The translations under genes were made by a program, and so were the position numbers. Of a stretch of DNA of 64,000 bases, positions 52,083 through 60,689 are shown piece after piece. Below the pieces are notes generated by a model. The model saw nothing but the letters and a program-made list of their open reading frames with translations, was not told the DNA's origin and ran no database searches. Position 1 is the first letter of the stretch. The number at the start of each line of letters is the position of its first letter. Source of the DNA: Spirochaetales bacterium (GTDB lineage Bacteria; Spirochaetota; Leptospiria; Leptospirales; Leptonemataceae); the NCBI GenBank assembly GCA_024233935.1, contig JACKOY010000006.1, positions 62,001-126,000 on the forward strand, given 5' to 3'.

Positions 52083-53117
52083 ATGTTCGGAAAGAAAAAC
52101 AAACAGTACCGGGTGCGTTTTGTTGGCCTGGATCGAGAGATCCAGATCCCGGCCGACGAAAATATCCTCAGTGCGGCCCTCAATCAGGGGCTGCCGTTGC
52201 CGCACAGCTGCCGGGTCGGGAGTTGTGGCACGTGCAAAAGCCGCCTTGTGGAAGGAAAGGTGCGCGAGCTGACCGATAGCGCTTATGTCCTTTCGTCCGA
52301 GGAGCTGGATCAGCGTTATATCTTGATCTGCCAGTCGCGGCCGAAATCAGATCTGGTGCTCGCTGCCGGCGAGTCGGGACCTGTGACGCAATCGGCCAGG
52401 ATCCAATCGCAGACGGCGCTCACCCACGATATCCTGGAGCTGCGGCTCCGCACCGCAGCGCCGGTTTCGTATCGGGCCGGTCAGTACGCCGACCTGCACC
52501 TGGAGCAGATCGGCCGATCACGGTCCTACTCTTTTGCCGCGCCGCCGAAGCATCAGACCACGGAGTTGGTCTTCCATGTGCGACATCTACCCGGCGGTGA
52601 ATTTACGGATTGGCTCTTCGCCGCGGATCGCAGCGGTACGGAGCTGCAGCTACGGGCGCCCCTCGGTGAGTTTTACCTTCGGGAAGGCGATGCACCCATT
52701 CTGTGCGTCGCCGGAGGGAGCGGCATGGCGCCAATCAAGGCGCTCCTGGAACAGGCCGCCCGGGACGGAGTCAGCCGACCGGTCACCTATCTGTTCGGGG
52801 CGCGAACGAAACGCGACCTGTACTGTCTCGAAGAGATGCAGGAGCTTACCCGTTGTTGGGCGGCCAAATTTCGTTTTCTGCCGGTTCTTTCGGAGGAGCC
52901 TGAGGACAGCGACTGGACCGGATTGCGGGGCCTGGTCACTGATCAGCTCCGTGAGCAGTGCCCGGAAGCGGGCAGTTCGGACGCCTATCTGTGCGGGCCG
53001 CCCGGCATGATCGACGCGGCCATCGACGTTCTGCGAGAACTGGGACTCCCGGCCGAGCGGATTCGTTTCGACCGTTTCACCGATGCCCGAAATCTGGCGG
53101 CTCTGAACGCGGATTGA
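52083..53117 (+). CDS. 2Fe-2S ferredoxin / FAD-NAD(P)H reductase, AlkB electron donor
   Basis: A 344-residue fusion. An N-terminal plant-type [2Fe-2S] domain (C43-x4-C48-x2-C51 and C83) is followed by an FNR-like module with the FAD motif RSYSFAAPP (near 145) and the NAD(P) motif CVAGGSGMAPIKALLEQ, ending with the conserved LCGPPGMIDAAI. The order matches the reductase components of Rieske and diiron monooxygenases. Its place after alkB marks it as that enzyme's donor, replacing the usual rubredoxin and rubredoxin reductase. A strong hairpin after the stop ends the operon. Confidence 0.93.
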   Translation: MFGKKNKQYRVRFVGLDREIQIPADENILSAALNQGLPLPHSCRVGSCGTCKSRLVEGKVRELTDSAYVLSSEELDQRYILICQSRPKSDLVLAAGESGPVTQSARIQSQTALTHDILELRLRTAAPVSYRAGQYADLHLEQIGRSRSYSFAAPPKHQTTELVFHVRHLPGGEFTDWLFAADRSGTELQLRAPLGEFYLREGDAPILCVAGGSGMAPIKALLEQAARDGVSRPVTYLFGARTKRDLYCLEEMQELTRCWAAKFRFLPVLSEEPEDSDWTGLRGLVTDQLREQCPEAGSSDAYLCGPPGMIDAAIDVLRELGLPAERIRFDRFTDARNLAALNAD

Positions 53118-53125
53118 TGTCGGTT

Positions 53126-53160
53126 CCGGGCTCCGGCCGGCAGGCCGGGGTCCCGGTTTT
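53126..53160 (+). terminator. Terminator of the tetR-alkB-reductase operon
   Basis: An outer stem ccggg/cccgg and inner stem ccggcc/ggccgg around a short loop run into tttt. It lies 8 bp after the reductase stop codon. Confidence 0.7.
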
Positions 53161-53244
53161 CCTTGCAACAAATGGGCGCGGGACTATGTCTTATTTGGTA
53201 GGCGCACGCTACGGAGGCGCCGATCCTTGTAAGAGAAGTGGTCC

Positions 53245-53895
53245 ATGTATAAGGGCGAACGCATCAATTCCATTTCGCATCTGGTCGGCGCCTGTTTGGC
53301 GCTCGGTGGCCTGGTTGTGCTGGCGGTCAATGCCGGCATGACCGGTGACTTCTGGAAGATCACCAGCGCCATCGTTTACGGAAGCTCCCTTTTCCTGCTG
53401 TATCTGGCTTCGACCTTGTACCACAGCTTTCCGCGAGGGCGCGTGAAGAACTTCTTCCAGATGTTCGATCATGTCGCGATCTATTTGCTTATTGCGGGCA
53501 CCTATACCCCCTTCGCCCTGGTTTTGTTTCGGGAGAGCGGCGGCTGGCTCATGTTCAACCTGGTATGGGGGTTTGCGGCTGCGGGTATCTTTTTCAAGGG
53601 GATCGCCGGCGATCGTTGGAACATGCTTTCTACGATCCTTTATCTGCTTTGCGGCTGGACCATCGTCATCGATTATCCTCGGCTGCTGGAACTCCCGATC
53701 CCGGCCCTGAGTCTTGTGGCGGCCGGCGGGGCGCTCTATACGATCGGAGCCGTGTTCTTTCTCCTGGATCGTCTGCCCCGCAATCATGAGATCTTTCATT
53801 TCTTCGTCATGGGCGCCAGTGCCTGCCATTACATTTGTGTGCTCTTTTTTGTGATCCAGGGCCCCTCAGGTTCTGCCATCGCGACCGCGTTCTGA
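53245..53895 (+). CDS. Hemolysin III / PAQR-family membrane protein
   Basis: A 216-residue protein with seven membrane helices. The PAQR hallmarks are present: SHLVGACLALGGL at the start, ASTLYHSFPRGRVKNFFQMFDHVAIY, and the C-terminal HEIFHFFVMGASACHY. Members of this family carry a zinc site of one Asp/Ser and three His and may be ceramidase-like hydrolases; the name hemolysin III is historical. The gene stands alone between two terminators. Confidence 0.9.
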   Translation: MYKGERINSISHLVGACLALGGLVVLAVNAGMTGDFWKITSAIVYGSSLFLLYLASTLYHSFPRGRVKNFFQMFDHVAIYLLIAGTYTPFALVLFRESGGWLMFNLVWGFAAAGIFFKGIAGDRWNMLSTILYLLCGWTIVIDYPRLLELPIPALSLVAAGGALYTIGAVFFLLDRLPRNHEIFHFFVMGASACHYICVLFFVIQGPSGSAIATAF

Positions 53896-53952
53896 GCCAA
53901 TGTTTTCCGCCTTGTTTCGGGCGGGTTTCAGCGGGTAAGTCAGATAACCCGG

Positions 53953-54014
53953 GGCCCGGCCGCCCTGCGCGCAGCAGCCCGCGAGGATCCGGGGGAGTCG
54001 GGCCGGGCCTTTCT
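53953..54014 (+). terminator. Probable terminator after hemolysin III gene
   Basis: The 9-bp arms ggcccggcc (53953-53961) and ggccgggcc (54001-54009) are complementary and followed by tttct. The 39-base loop is unusually long but can pair internally, so the assignment is moderate. Confidence 0.5.
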
Positions 54015-54071
54015 ATTCGAGTGACTTTTATCATGCTTTACGGAGCACTACGCCTGTAGCACTCTCAGCAG

Positions 54072-56258
54072 ATGTCGCTGCCGCGATTTCTGCAAGCGCC
54101 GGTCTTTCCGGACGAAGAGCAAAGTCTTCGTGCCGGTTTTTTGCACCTGCTCACTCTGAGCATCACGGTTGCCCTTTTGGGCTATTGGATCGTGCTCCTC
54201 GTTTTGCGCAATCAGGTCGATGCGTACCGTCTGGTGGTGATCGGTTTCGCCACCGCCCTGTATCCGCTGGTCTTGCTGTTAAATCGGTACGGTCTGTATC
54301 GCACGGCCTCGGTCTTGTTTTTATTGGTCGGCTATGGCGGGCTGACCGGTCTGGCGTTCTTCGCCGGTGGCGTCACGGCGCCGGCAATATCGACATATAT
54401 TGTGCTGATCGTCTGTGCCGGCCTATTGCTTGGCAACGTCTACACCCTGATTCTGGCCCTGCTTTGCTCCTGCACAACCGGTCTGCTTGTGTTTGCCGGC
54501 CGCCAGGGTTTGCTTCCGCCGCCGGTTTCGGTGCAGAATGCGGCTACGTTCTGGCTGGCCGAGGTTTTTAATTTCCTTCTGGCAGCAATCGTTTTGGGGA
54601 TTGCGGTTCGTAGACTGGAGCGGGCAGTTTTGCGGGGCCGCCAGGAAATTGAGCGCAGCGCGAAAGCAACCCAGGCACTGAGAGAAAGCCAGCGCTTTAT
54701 TCAGTCGATTACGGAATCCACGCCGTACCTGGTATTCCTGTACGATCCAGTAGAGCGGCGAAACGTGTATGCCAATCGCCATGTGCAAACGGATCTGGGT
54801 TACACGCGATCCGAAATCGAAGAGATGGGGCCGCACTTTCTGGATCGTCTCATGCATCGCGAAGATCAGATTCACATACATCGCATGGAGCGTGAGTTGC
54901 GTTCTGGCGCCGAGGGTGCGGTTTCCGAGGGAGAGGTGCGGTTGCGTGACGCTACCGGCCGATGGCGTTGGTTCGTGGTCCGTGTGCGGGTCTTTGAGCG
55001 GAGCGAGGGCGGGGGAATCGGCCTGATTATTGGCACTGCCCAGGACGTCACCGATCGACGGCAGTCTGAAGAAGCACTACGGGAAAGTGAGCGTCGCTTT
55101 CGAACCCTGGTGGATCATGCGCCGGAAGCGATCGTGGTTCTGGACGCGGACACGGGCCGGTTCGTTGACTTCAACCAGAATGCAATGCAATTGTTCGGTC
55201 GTTCCCGCTCGGATCTGCTTGCATTGGGCCCGGGAGATCTGAGCCCGCCGTTCCAGGCGTCGGGCGAGCCCTCCGGGCTTGCCGCGCGGGCCCGCATCGA
55301 AGCCGTGCTTGCCGGGGCGCCGCAGACCTTCGAGTGGTTGCATCTTCGAGCCGATGGCGCCCCCTTCCTGTGCGAGGTGCGCCTCGTAAGCCTGCCCTGG
55401 GCCGGTCGCCGCCTGCTGCGGGGCAGCCTGGCGGACATTTCCGAAAGAAAGGAAACAGAGCGTCGCCTTCAGGACGCCCGCATGCTGGAGAAGGAATGGG
55501 AACTTGCCCGCCAGATTCAAACGGCGCTATTGCCCCGCGATCTGGCGAACCCGTTCTACGACGTCCGCGCCATCATGGCCCCCGCAAGGCAGGTGGGGGG
55601 TGACTACTATGACCTGATTTATGTGCAGGGCCGGCTTTGGTTTGTGGTGGGGGACGTTTCGGGTCATGGGCTTACGGCGGGCCTGGTTTCGATCATGGTC
55701 CGCACCACGCTGCAGGCGATCCTGTTGGAGAGGCCGGCTTCGCCGCCCGAAGAGGTCTTTGATCGGGTCAACCGGCGCCTCATCGCTGACATGCAGCGGT
55801 TGGACGAGTTTCGCTACTTAACCTGCACCCTGTTCGTAACTGCCGACGGCGTGAATGTAAGCTATGCGGGCCGGCACATGCCGCCTCTGTTGTTGCGGGC
55901 CAGCGGCCAGCTTGAGGAGGCGCCGGCCGTGGGAACCTGGATGGGAATTGAGGAGTTTACCCGTCTGCCCGAGTATGCGGAGCGGGGCCACCTCCGGGTG
56001 GAACCGGGCGACCGACTGATTCTTTTCAGCGATGGCATCACCGAGGCGATGGATGCGAACGAGGGGTTTTACGGCCGGGAGCGTCTGGATGCCTTGATTC
56101 AAAGCCATGCCCAAAGCTCGCCCGGCAAATTACACGAGGCGATCGTGGCCGACGTGCGCTCCTTCATGCGCCGACAGGAAGACGACATCACCCTGATGAT
56201 CCTGGAGAATCGCGGGGTGCGCCCAGGCGCCCAAAGTGGCCTCCCAGAATCCAGGTAG
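54072..56258 (+). CDS. Membrane PAS / SpoIIE-type PP2C phosphatase
   Basis: A 728-residue signalling protein. Six membrane helices (about 20-190, a MASE-like sensor) are followed by a short coiled linker, two PAS domains (about 208-330 and 340-460) and a PPM/SpoIIE phosphatase. The catalytic module has ARQIQTALLPRDL, GGDYYDLIYVQG, the metal-binding GDVSGHGLTAGLVS, RLILFSDGITEAMD and EDDITLMIL. Such proteins dephosphorylate anti-sigma antagonists in partner-switching pathways, but no such partner gene is in the window. Confidence 0.93.
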   Translation: MSLPRFLQAPVFPDEEQSLRAGFLHLLTLSITVALLGYWIVLLVLRNQVDAYRLVVIGFATALYPLVLLLNRYGLYRTASVLFLLVGYGGLTGLAFFAGGVTAPAISTYIVLIVCAGLLLGNVYTLILALLCSCTTGLLVFAGRQGLLPPPVSVQNAATFWLAEVFNFLLAAIVLGIAVRRLERAVLRGRQEIERSAKATQALRESQRFIQSITESTPYLVFLYDPVERRNVYANRHVQTDLGYTRSEIEEMGPHFLDRLMHREDQIHIHRMERELRSGAEGAVSEGEVRLRDATGRWRWFVVRVRVFERSEGGGIGLIIGTAQDVTDRRQSEEALRESERRFRTLVDHAPEAIVVLDADTGRFVDFNQNAMQLFGRSRSDLLALGPGDLSPPFQASGEPSGLAARARIEAVLAGAPQTFEWLHLRADGAPFLCEVRLVSLPWAGRRLLRGSLADISERKETERRLQDARMLEKEWELARQIQTALLPRDLANPFYDVRAIMAPARQVGGDYYDLIYVQGRLWFVVGDVSGHGLTAGLVSIMVRTTLQAILLERPASPPEEVFDRVNRRLIADMQRLDEFRYLTCTLFVTADGVNVSYAGRHMPPLLLRASGQLEEAPAVGTWMGIEEFTRLPEYAERGHLRVEPGDRLILFSDGITEAMDANEGFYGRERLDALIQSHAQSSPGKLHEAIVADVRSFMRRQEDDITLMILENRGVRPGAQSGLPESR

Positions 56259-56261
56259 TGC

Positions 56262-56340
56262 CCTAATATGGGGCATAAGATGACCTCCAGGCCAGTCTTA
56301 ATGCGGCATAAATGCTCTATACCAGTGCATTATCGAGCAT
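56262..56340. promoter_or_regulatory. Upstream region of lipase with GGCATAA repeats
   Basis: Two related elements, taatatggggcataa (56264-56278) and taatgcggcataa (56299-56311), are followed by an inverted repeat atgctc ... gagcat (56312-56317 and 56335-56340). The second element is the same motif found at 50074 and 60572 on the other strand. It lies more than 180 bp upstream of the lipase start. Confidence 0.45.
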
Positions 56341-56521
56341 AGATCCTCGGTGCCGCCGGGGTGTTGGATACTTACACGCTTTTTTGGACCGGGTACGAGC
56401 TGGTGGTGCAGTCAGGCAAGCCCCTGGCACACTTCCTGCAATACATGACCCAGAGTGTTCATGCGGAACACAATTTTTGCCTACTGATAACAAACCAAAA
56501 GGGAATGGCAGGGGGAATTTC

Positions 56522-57451
56522 ATGAATCGTTTCTTTCAATTAATCGGGCTGGTGGTAGCCCTTACAGTGACCGGCTCCGTATATGCGGGCGGCGGTGGAT
56601 CAAATCCGCAGCCTCTGGCGGGCACCTATCCAATCGTTCTGTCCCATGGACTGTTCGGCTGGGGCGATGAGACCAACGGCATCATCAACATTGCTTCCTA
56701 TTGGGGGGGCATGGACGACTATCTGCGTTCCCAGGGCGCGGTGGTTTACGCACCGGCAAAGACGGCCGCTGCTTCCAATGAAGCCCGCGCCCAGCAACTC
56801 AAGAACTCACTGCTTTACTGGATGGCCGCCAACGGCTACACGAAAGTTCATATCTTTGGCCACTCTCAGGGCGGTCTGGACAGCCGATACATGGTGTCGA
56901 ATCTCGGCATGGCTTCTCGTGTTCGCACACTGACAACCATCAGCTCACCGCACCGCGGCAGCCCGGTAGCCGACATAGTGGAAGGCGTGATTCCGAACTG
57001 GCTTGAGCCTTTCGTGGGCAGCGTAATCAACGGCCTGGTTGGATTGGTCTACGGAAATAGCCAGCAGGACGCCCTGGCCGCGATGAACTCACTTCGCACC
57101 AGCGGCATGAACGCGTTTAATTCCTACACTCCGAATGCATCCGGTGTGAAATATTACTCCTACACGTCCCACATGACCTGGGCCGATCCGATTCAGCATC
57201 CGCTGCTCTGGTTGCTCCAGCCGGCATGCGCCGCTGGCGGTTTGTTCAAGGGCATGGGTGCTTCTAACGACGGTCTGGTTCCGGTAAGCTCGGCGAAATG
57301 GGGAACTTACAAGGGTGAGCCCAGCTATGCATGGTATGTCAGCGGACTGGATCACCTGCAGATCGTGAACGCGCTCTACAGTGGTCAGGCCTACTTCGAT
57401 GTAGAAGGCTTCTTTCTGAGCATGGCTCAAAACGCAAAGAACAACCAATAA
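56522..57451 (+). CDS. Secreted lipase (Pseudomonas family I type)
   Basis: A 309-residue exported alpha/beta hydrolase. The signal peptide (LIGLVVALTVTGSVYA) is followed by YPIVLSHGLFGWGD. The nucleophile motif is GHSQGG with S115, the acid is D250 in ASNDGLVPV, and the His is H278 in SGLDHLQIVN. Lipase family signs include TISSPHRGSPVAD and VVYAPAKTAA. Only one Cys is visible (C236), so no disulfide. Family I.1/I.2 lipases usually need a foldase (Lif), and none is adjacent. The ATG is preceded by agggggaa and starts the signal peptide cleanly; a terminator follows. Confidence 0.92.
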   Translation: MNRFFQLIGLVVALTVTGSVYAGGGGSNPQPLAGTYPIVLSHGLFGWGDETNGIINIASYWGGMDDYLRSQGAVVYAPAKTAAASNEARAQQLKNSLLYWMAANGYTKVHIFGHSQGGLDSRYMVSNLGMASRVRTLTTISSPHRGSPVADIVEGVIPNWLEPFVGSVINGLVGLVYGNSQQDALAAMNSLRTSGMNAFNSYTPNASGVKYYSYTSHMTWADPIQHPLLWLLQPACAAGGLFKGMGASNDGLVPVSSAKWGTYKGEPSYAWYVSGLDHLQIVNALYSGQAYFDVEGFFLSMAQNAKNNQ

Positions 57452-57512
57452 AAAGAAAAACAAATATCCTGCCCGTATTCATAACACATACAGGGCTACA
57501 GGAAGAGTAGGG

Positions 57513-57546
57513 AACCGGCGAGGCGTGAGTCTCGCCGGTTTTCTTT
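57513..57546 (+). terminator. Rho-independent terminator after lipase
   Basis: A 10-bp perfect stem (aaccggcgag / ctcgccggtt), an 8-base loop and the tail ttcttt. It lies about 60 bp after the lipase stop codon. Confidence 0.88.
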
Positions 57547-57603
57547 GTGGGGGCGCTGTCACAAAGGTTGACGGACGCCGGGCTGCACTGCAGGATTCTT
57601 CTC

Positions 57604-58098
57604 ATGCGCCTCGTATCGTTCTTTGTCCTGCTGCTTCTGGCTCTGCTTCCTATGTGTGATCATCACGGGCACGATGGCGGGCACGGTCACACGACCTTCA
57701 GCGGAGAACGGCCAGAACAACTGGCGCTTCCTGAGAATCTGCGCGCTCTGCTGCGCGAGGAGATGGGGCTTCTGGAGCGTGACATGCAGGCGCTGCTGGG
57801 TGCGCTTGTGCGTGGTGATCGCGACCGTTCTCAGAAACTGGCAGCACGAATTCGGGGTTCCTATATTCTGGAGCAACGCCTGAGCCAGGGCGAGCTGGAA
57901 GAACTGGGGCGGCTTTTGCCGGAGGATTTTGTGGAGCTTGACAGTGGCTTTCACGAGAGTGCGGGCCGTCTCGAAGAAGCCGCGCGGGCCGGCCGCTTCG
58001 GAGACGCCATCGATCTGTATGCATCAATGAGCCGGGCGTGTGTGCAATGCCACTCCCAATACGCAACCGAACGGTTCCCGGGTCTCCGGGGGCAGTGA
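57604..58098 (+). CDS. Small haem-c lipoprotein (cytochrome c-like)
   Basis: A 164-residue protein. The signal sequence MRLVSFFVLLLLALLPMC ends in a Cys (C18), giving a probable lipoprotein, with a His-rich segment (DHHGHDGGHGH) directly after it. The rest is helical and the C-terminus carries one haem-binding motif, CVQCH. The helical body with C-terminal CxxCH resembles cytochrome c'-type proteins; the His cluster could bind metal. It is likely periplasmic. The chosen ATG begins the hydrophobic signal. Confidence 0.8.
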   Translation: MRLVSFFVLLLLALLPMCDHHGHDGGHGHTTFSGERPEQLALPENLRALLREEMGLLERDMQALLGALVRGDRDRSQKLAARIRGSYILEQRLSQGELEELGRLLPEDFVELDSGFHESAGRLEEAARAGRFGDAIDLYASMSRACVQCHSQYATERFPGLRGQ

Positions 58099-58178
58099 TC
58101 CGGTTGTTGGCGGAATCCTGATCGAGACGACCGTCCCCAAAGCTGCTTGCCGGTTTCTCAGGTCAGGGGAATCTTACC

Positions 58179-58754
58179 GTGTTGTCAAAGCCCGGTCCGA
58201 CAGATGGCAGGTTAGCGGGGTCCGAAGAGGCCAGCCGTGCTTTCGAAGAATTCTTCGAAGCACATTACGAGATGGGCTATCGATTTATACGCGCCAGCCG
58301 TTTCCCCGAAAATGACGTAAACGACATCCTGAGCCGGTGCTTTGAGCTGGCCTGGAATCGTTTTGACGAATATTTGCGCAAAAAGAAGCCCGACTACTGG
58401 TTCTTTAACATAGTGCGCAACAAGGTCAGCTATGAGCGCCGCGTACGGGCCCGCGGTCGCGTCCTTTCTTTGCCGTCAGACATGATTGATGCGCACGCCT
58501 CGCGGACCGAGGGACCGGAGCAGACAGCGCTACGCAACGAGGAGCGTTCTTACCTGCGCGGGGCGCTCGATACACTGCCGGAGAATTACCAGATGGTCGT
58601 GAAGTTGCGCATGGAACAGTTCGAATATGGTGAGATCGCGGCCATGCTGGGAATCAGTGTCAAGGCGGCCCAACACCGAATGAAACGGGCGATGGAAAAA
58701 CTCGAGGGGACTTTGCGTGAGTTCGTCCACGATTACTTAGAGAACGATGGCTGA
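58179..58754 (+). CDS. ECF-type RNA polymerase sigma factor
   Basis: A 191-residue sigma-70 family protein. Region 2 (about 22-90) contains the helix typical of -10 recognition, with DYWFFNIVRNKVSYERR at its end. Region 4 (about 125-180) has LPENYQMVVKLRMEQFEYGEIAAMLGIS and VKAAQHRMKRAMEKLEG. The start is a GTG with aggggaa upstream. The 3' end overlaps the next gene by 8 bp, so the sigma factor is coupled to its FecR-like putative anti-sigma partner. Confidence 0.92.
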   Translation: MLSKPGPTDGRLAGSEEASRAFEEFFEAHYEMGYRFIRASRFPENDVNDILSRCFELAWNRFDEYLRKKKPDYWFFNIVRNKVSYERRVRARGRVLSLPSDMIDAHASRTEGPEQTALRNEERSYLRGALDTLPENYQMVVKLRMEQFEYGEIAAMLGISVKAAQHRMKRAMEKLEGTLREFVHDYLENDG

Positions 58755-60015
58755 GCAGAAAAAAGATAAAGAAATGCTCAGGCATTTCGCTTCTCTTCCC
58801 CGCGAAGACTTTCTGCGCGCCCTTTGGGCGGCGGAAGGGCTGGTCCCTGAGAACCAGGCGCCGCCGAAGGACCGGGAAGCGGCAGCCGCGGCCTGGGAAC
58901 TCTTTCTCGCCCACGAGCGCGGCCTGAATTTCCGCCCGGTGGTTGTTCCGGACCGCGTGCCAGAACTGAGTTCCCGTCCGCCGCGGGTCCTGGAAAGCAA
59001 ACACTGGCTGCGTATCGCGGCGGCGGTACTCGTCACAATCGGTGCGACCTGGGCTGCCCTGACCGCATTTCGAAATGTGCCCGAACTGACCGGCACGCTC
59101 TGGATAGAAAAACCCCTTCTGGATGGTCGTGACCTGGCCGCAACCAATGAAGCCGGTCCGATTCGCGCGCCGGCCCTGATTCGGTTTAGAGAAGGAACGA
59201 TAGACCTGCAGTCCGGAACCCTGTCGTTGCATGGCAGGCCGTCGGGGGGTTATGAAGTGGCCACAATGCAGGCGCGCGCTGTGTTCTTGTTTCATCAGCC
59301 ATTCGCTTTGCGCATCGTACACCCCGACCTGACTCTCGAAATGACCGGCACAGAATTTGACTATGAGGTCCAGGATCGACGCGGTTCGATTCTCTTGCGG
59401 GAAGGCAGCTTGCGGGCGCGCCATCATCCCTCCGATGGCCCTGACCAGGATCTCGAAATTCGCGGGCCACATCGTTTGATTTTCGATGGGCCCCGGCTCT
59501 ACAGCTTTTCGCTCGATCCTGCCCTGGGTCCGCTCTCTTCGGGCGACCGCGCCGAAACGGGTCGGGCAGACGGGTCTTCTCAATCAAACCAGGACCAGAG
59601 CCGAGCGCGCGCAATTGCCGGGCCACCTGACGGTCCGGGGCCGGTTGACGAAGCGACGGGCGAAAGACCGGCGGCCGAAACGGGCGCAGTGGATTCAGAC
59701 GAAACAAGGCGTGCCCGGGATGCCTTCCAGATGGCCGCCGGACTCGGCACCCAAGCTCCCGGGATCGGGCCCGCACGCATCACTCCCGCAGTTCGACCGG
59801 ACGCGCAGCAGCCCAGGGCGACCGGCGAAAGCCGCCCCGGTCCGCGCATCGCCCCGGCCGACCGGCCCCTTCAACTTTTCACGATGCGGGATCGACGGGC
59901 CTACTATGGATACGTGATCGAACGCGACACGACCTTCATGACCATCGAAACCCAGGAAGGACAGGTCCGGCGATTGCCGCTATCCGAACTGGTCAGCGCC
60001 GACGTCATTCCCTGA
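58747..60015 (+). CDS. FecR-like putative anti-sigma protein
   Basis: A 422-residue protein. Residues 1-80 are cytoplasmic and helical, followed by one membrane helix (WLRIAAAVLVTIGATWAALTAF, about 83-104), a FecR-type beta domain (about 110-250, with MTGTEFDYEVQDRRGSILLREG), a disordered Pro/Ala/Arg stretch (about 250-370) and a small C-terminal beta module (about 373-422: RDRRAYYGYVIERDTTFMT). It likely holds the ECF factor encoded upstream until a periplasmic signal is sensed. The C-terminal module looks like the N-terminal domain of the protein at 60690. Confidence 0.8.
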   Translation: MAEQKKDKEMLRHFASLPREDFLRALWAAEGLVPENQAPPKDREAAAAAWELFLAHERGLNFRPVVVPDRVPELSSRPPRVLESKHWLRIAAAVLVTIGATWAALTAFRNVPELTGTLWIEKPLLDGRDLAATNEAGPIRAPALIRFREGTIDLQSGTLSLHGRPSGGYEVATMQARAVFLFHQPFALRIVHPDLTLEMTGTEFDYEVQDRRGSILLREGSLRARHHPSDGPDQDLEIRGPHRLIFDGPRLYSFSLDPALGPLSSGDRAETGRADGSSQSNQDQSRARAIAGPPDGPGPVDEATGERPAAETGAVDSDETRRARDAFQMAAGLGTQAPGIGPARITPAVRPDAQQPRATGESRPGPRIAPADRPLQLFTMRDRRAYYGYVIERDTTFMTIETQEGQVRRLPLSELVSADVIP

Positions 60016-60024
60016 GGCTTCAGC

Positions 60025-60571
60025 ACGTCGGAACACCGACCGATGTCGGAACACCGACCGATGTCGGAACACCGACCGATGTCGGAACACCGACCGATGT
60101 CGGAACACCGACCGATGTCGGAACACCGACCGATGTCGGAACACCGACCGATGTCGGAACACCGACCGATGTCGGAACACCGACCGATGTCGGAACACCG
60201 ACCGATGTCGGAACACCGACCGATGTCGGAACACCGACCGATGTCGGAACACCGACCGATGTCGGAACACCGACCGATGTCGGAACACCGACCGATGTCG
60301 GAACACCGACCGATGTCGGAACACCGACCGATGTCGGAACACCGACCGATGTCGGAACACCGACCGATGTCGGAACACCGACCGATGTCGGAACACCGAC
60401 CGATGTCGGAACACCGACCGATGTCGGAACACCGACCGATGTCGGAACACCGACCGATGTCGGAACACCGACCGATGTCGGAACACCGACCGATGTCGGA
60501 ACACCGACCGATGTCGGAACACCGACCGATGTCGGAACACCGACCGATGTCGGAACACCGACCGATGTCGG
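60025..60571. repeat. 18-bp tandem repeat, thirty copies
   Basis: Thirty contiguous copies: the first (60025-60042) differs by one base, then 29 exact copies of atgtcggaacaccgaccg up to 60564, then seven more matching bases. It lies 10 bp after the stop of the FecR-like gene. Each unit contains two small inverted repeats (ccga-tg-tcgg and cgg-aaca-ccg). All frames without stops are open, giving artefactual proteins such as MSEHRP repeated. Because no different spacers occur, it is not a CRISPR array. Confidence 0.97.
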
Positions 60572-60588
60572 CAGATTATGTCGCATTA
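60572..60588 (-). repeat. Copy 2 of the TAATGYGRCATAA motif
   Basis: cagattatgtcgcatta is adjacent to the end of the 18-bp repeat array and differs by one base from the copy at 50074-50090. On the minus strand it reads taatgcgacataatctg. Confidence 0.6.
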
Positions 60589-60689
60589 CGATTCGGTTTG
60601 TAAACTCTACCTTTTTGTAAAAAATTGCGGGTTAACCGGGGTTTTTCTGCCCCGCGCGCCACGATATATGGAAAGGCGAACCCGTACTC

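Noticed and set aside
56312..56521. N-terminal extension of the lipase
   Set aside because: The signal peptide starts exactly at the ATG at 56522 behind a good ribosome-binding site.
60025..60571. CRISPR array
   Set aside because: Units are contiguous with no variable spacers, and no cas genes are present.
60043..60603. Repeat proteins (MSEHRP, SVFRHR or TSVGVP repeated) from the 18-bp array
   Set aside because: They result from a unit length divisible by three; there is no ribosome-binding site or domain, and both strands are equally open.
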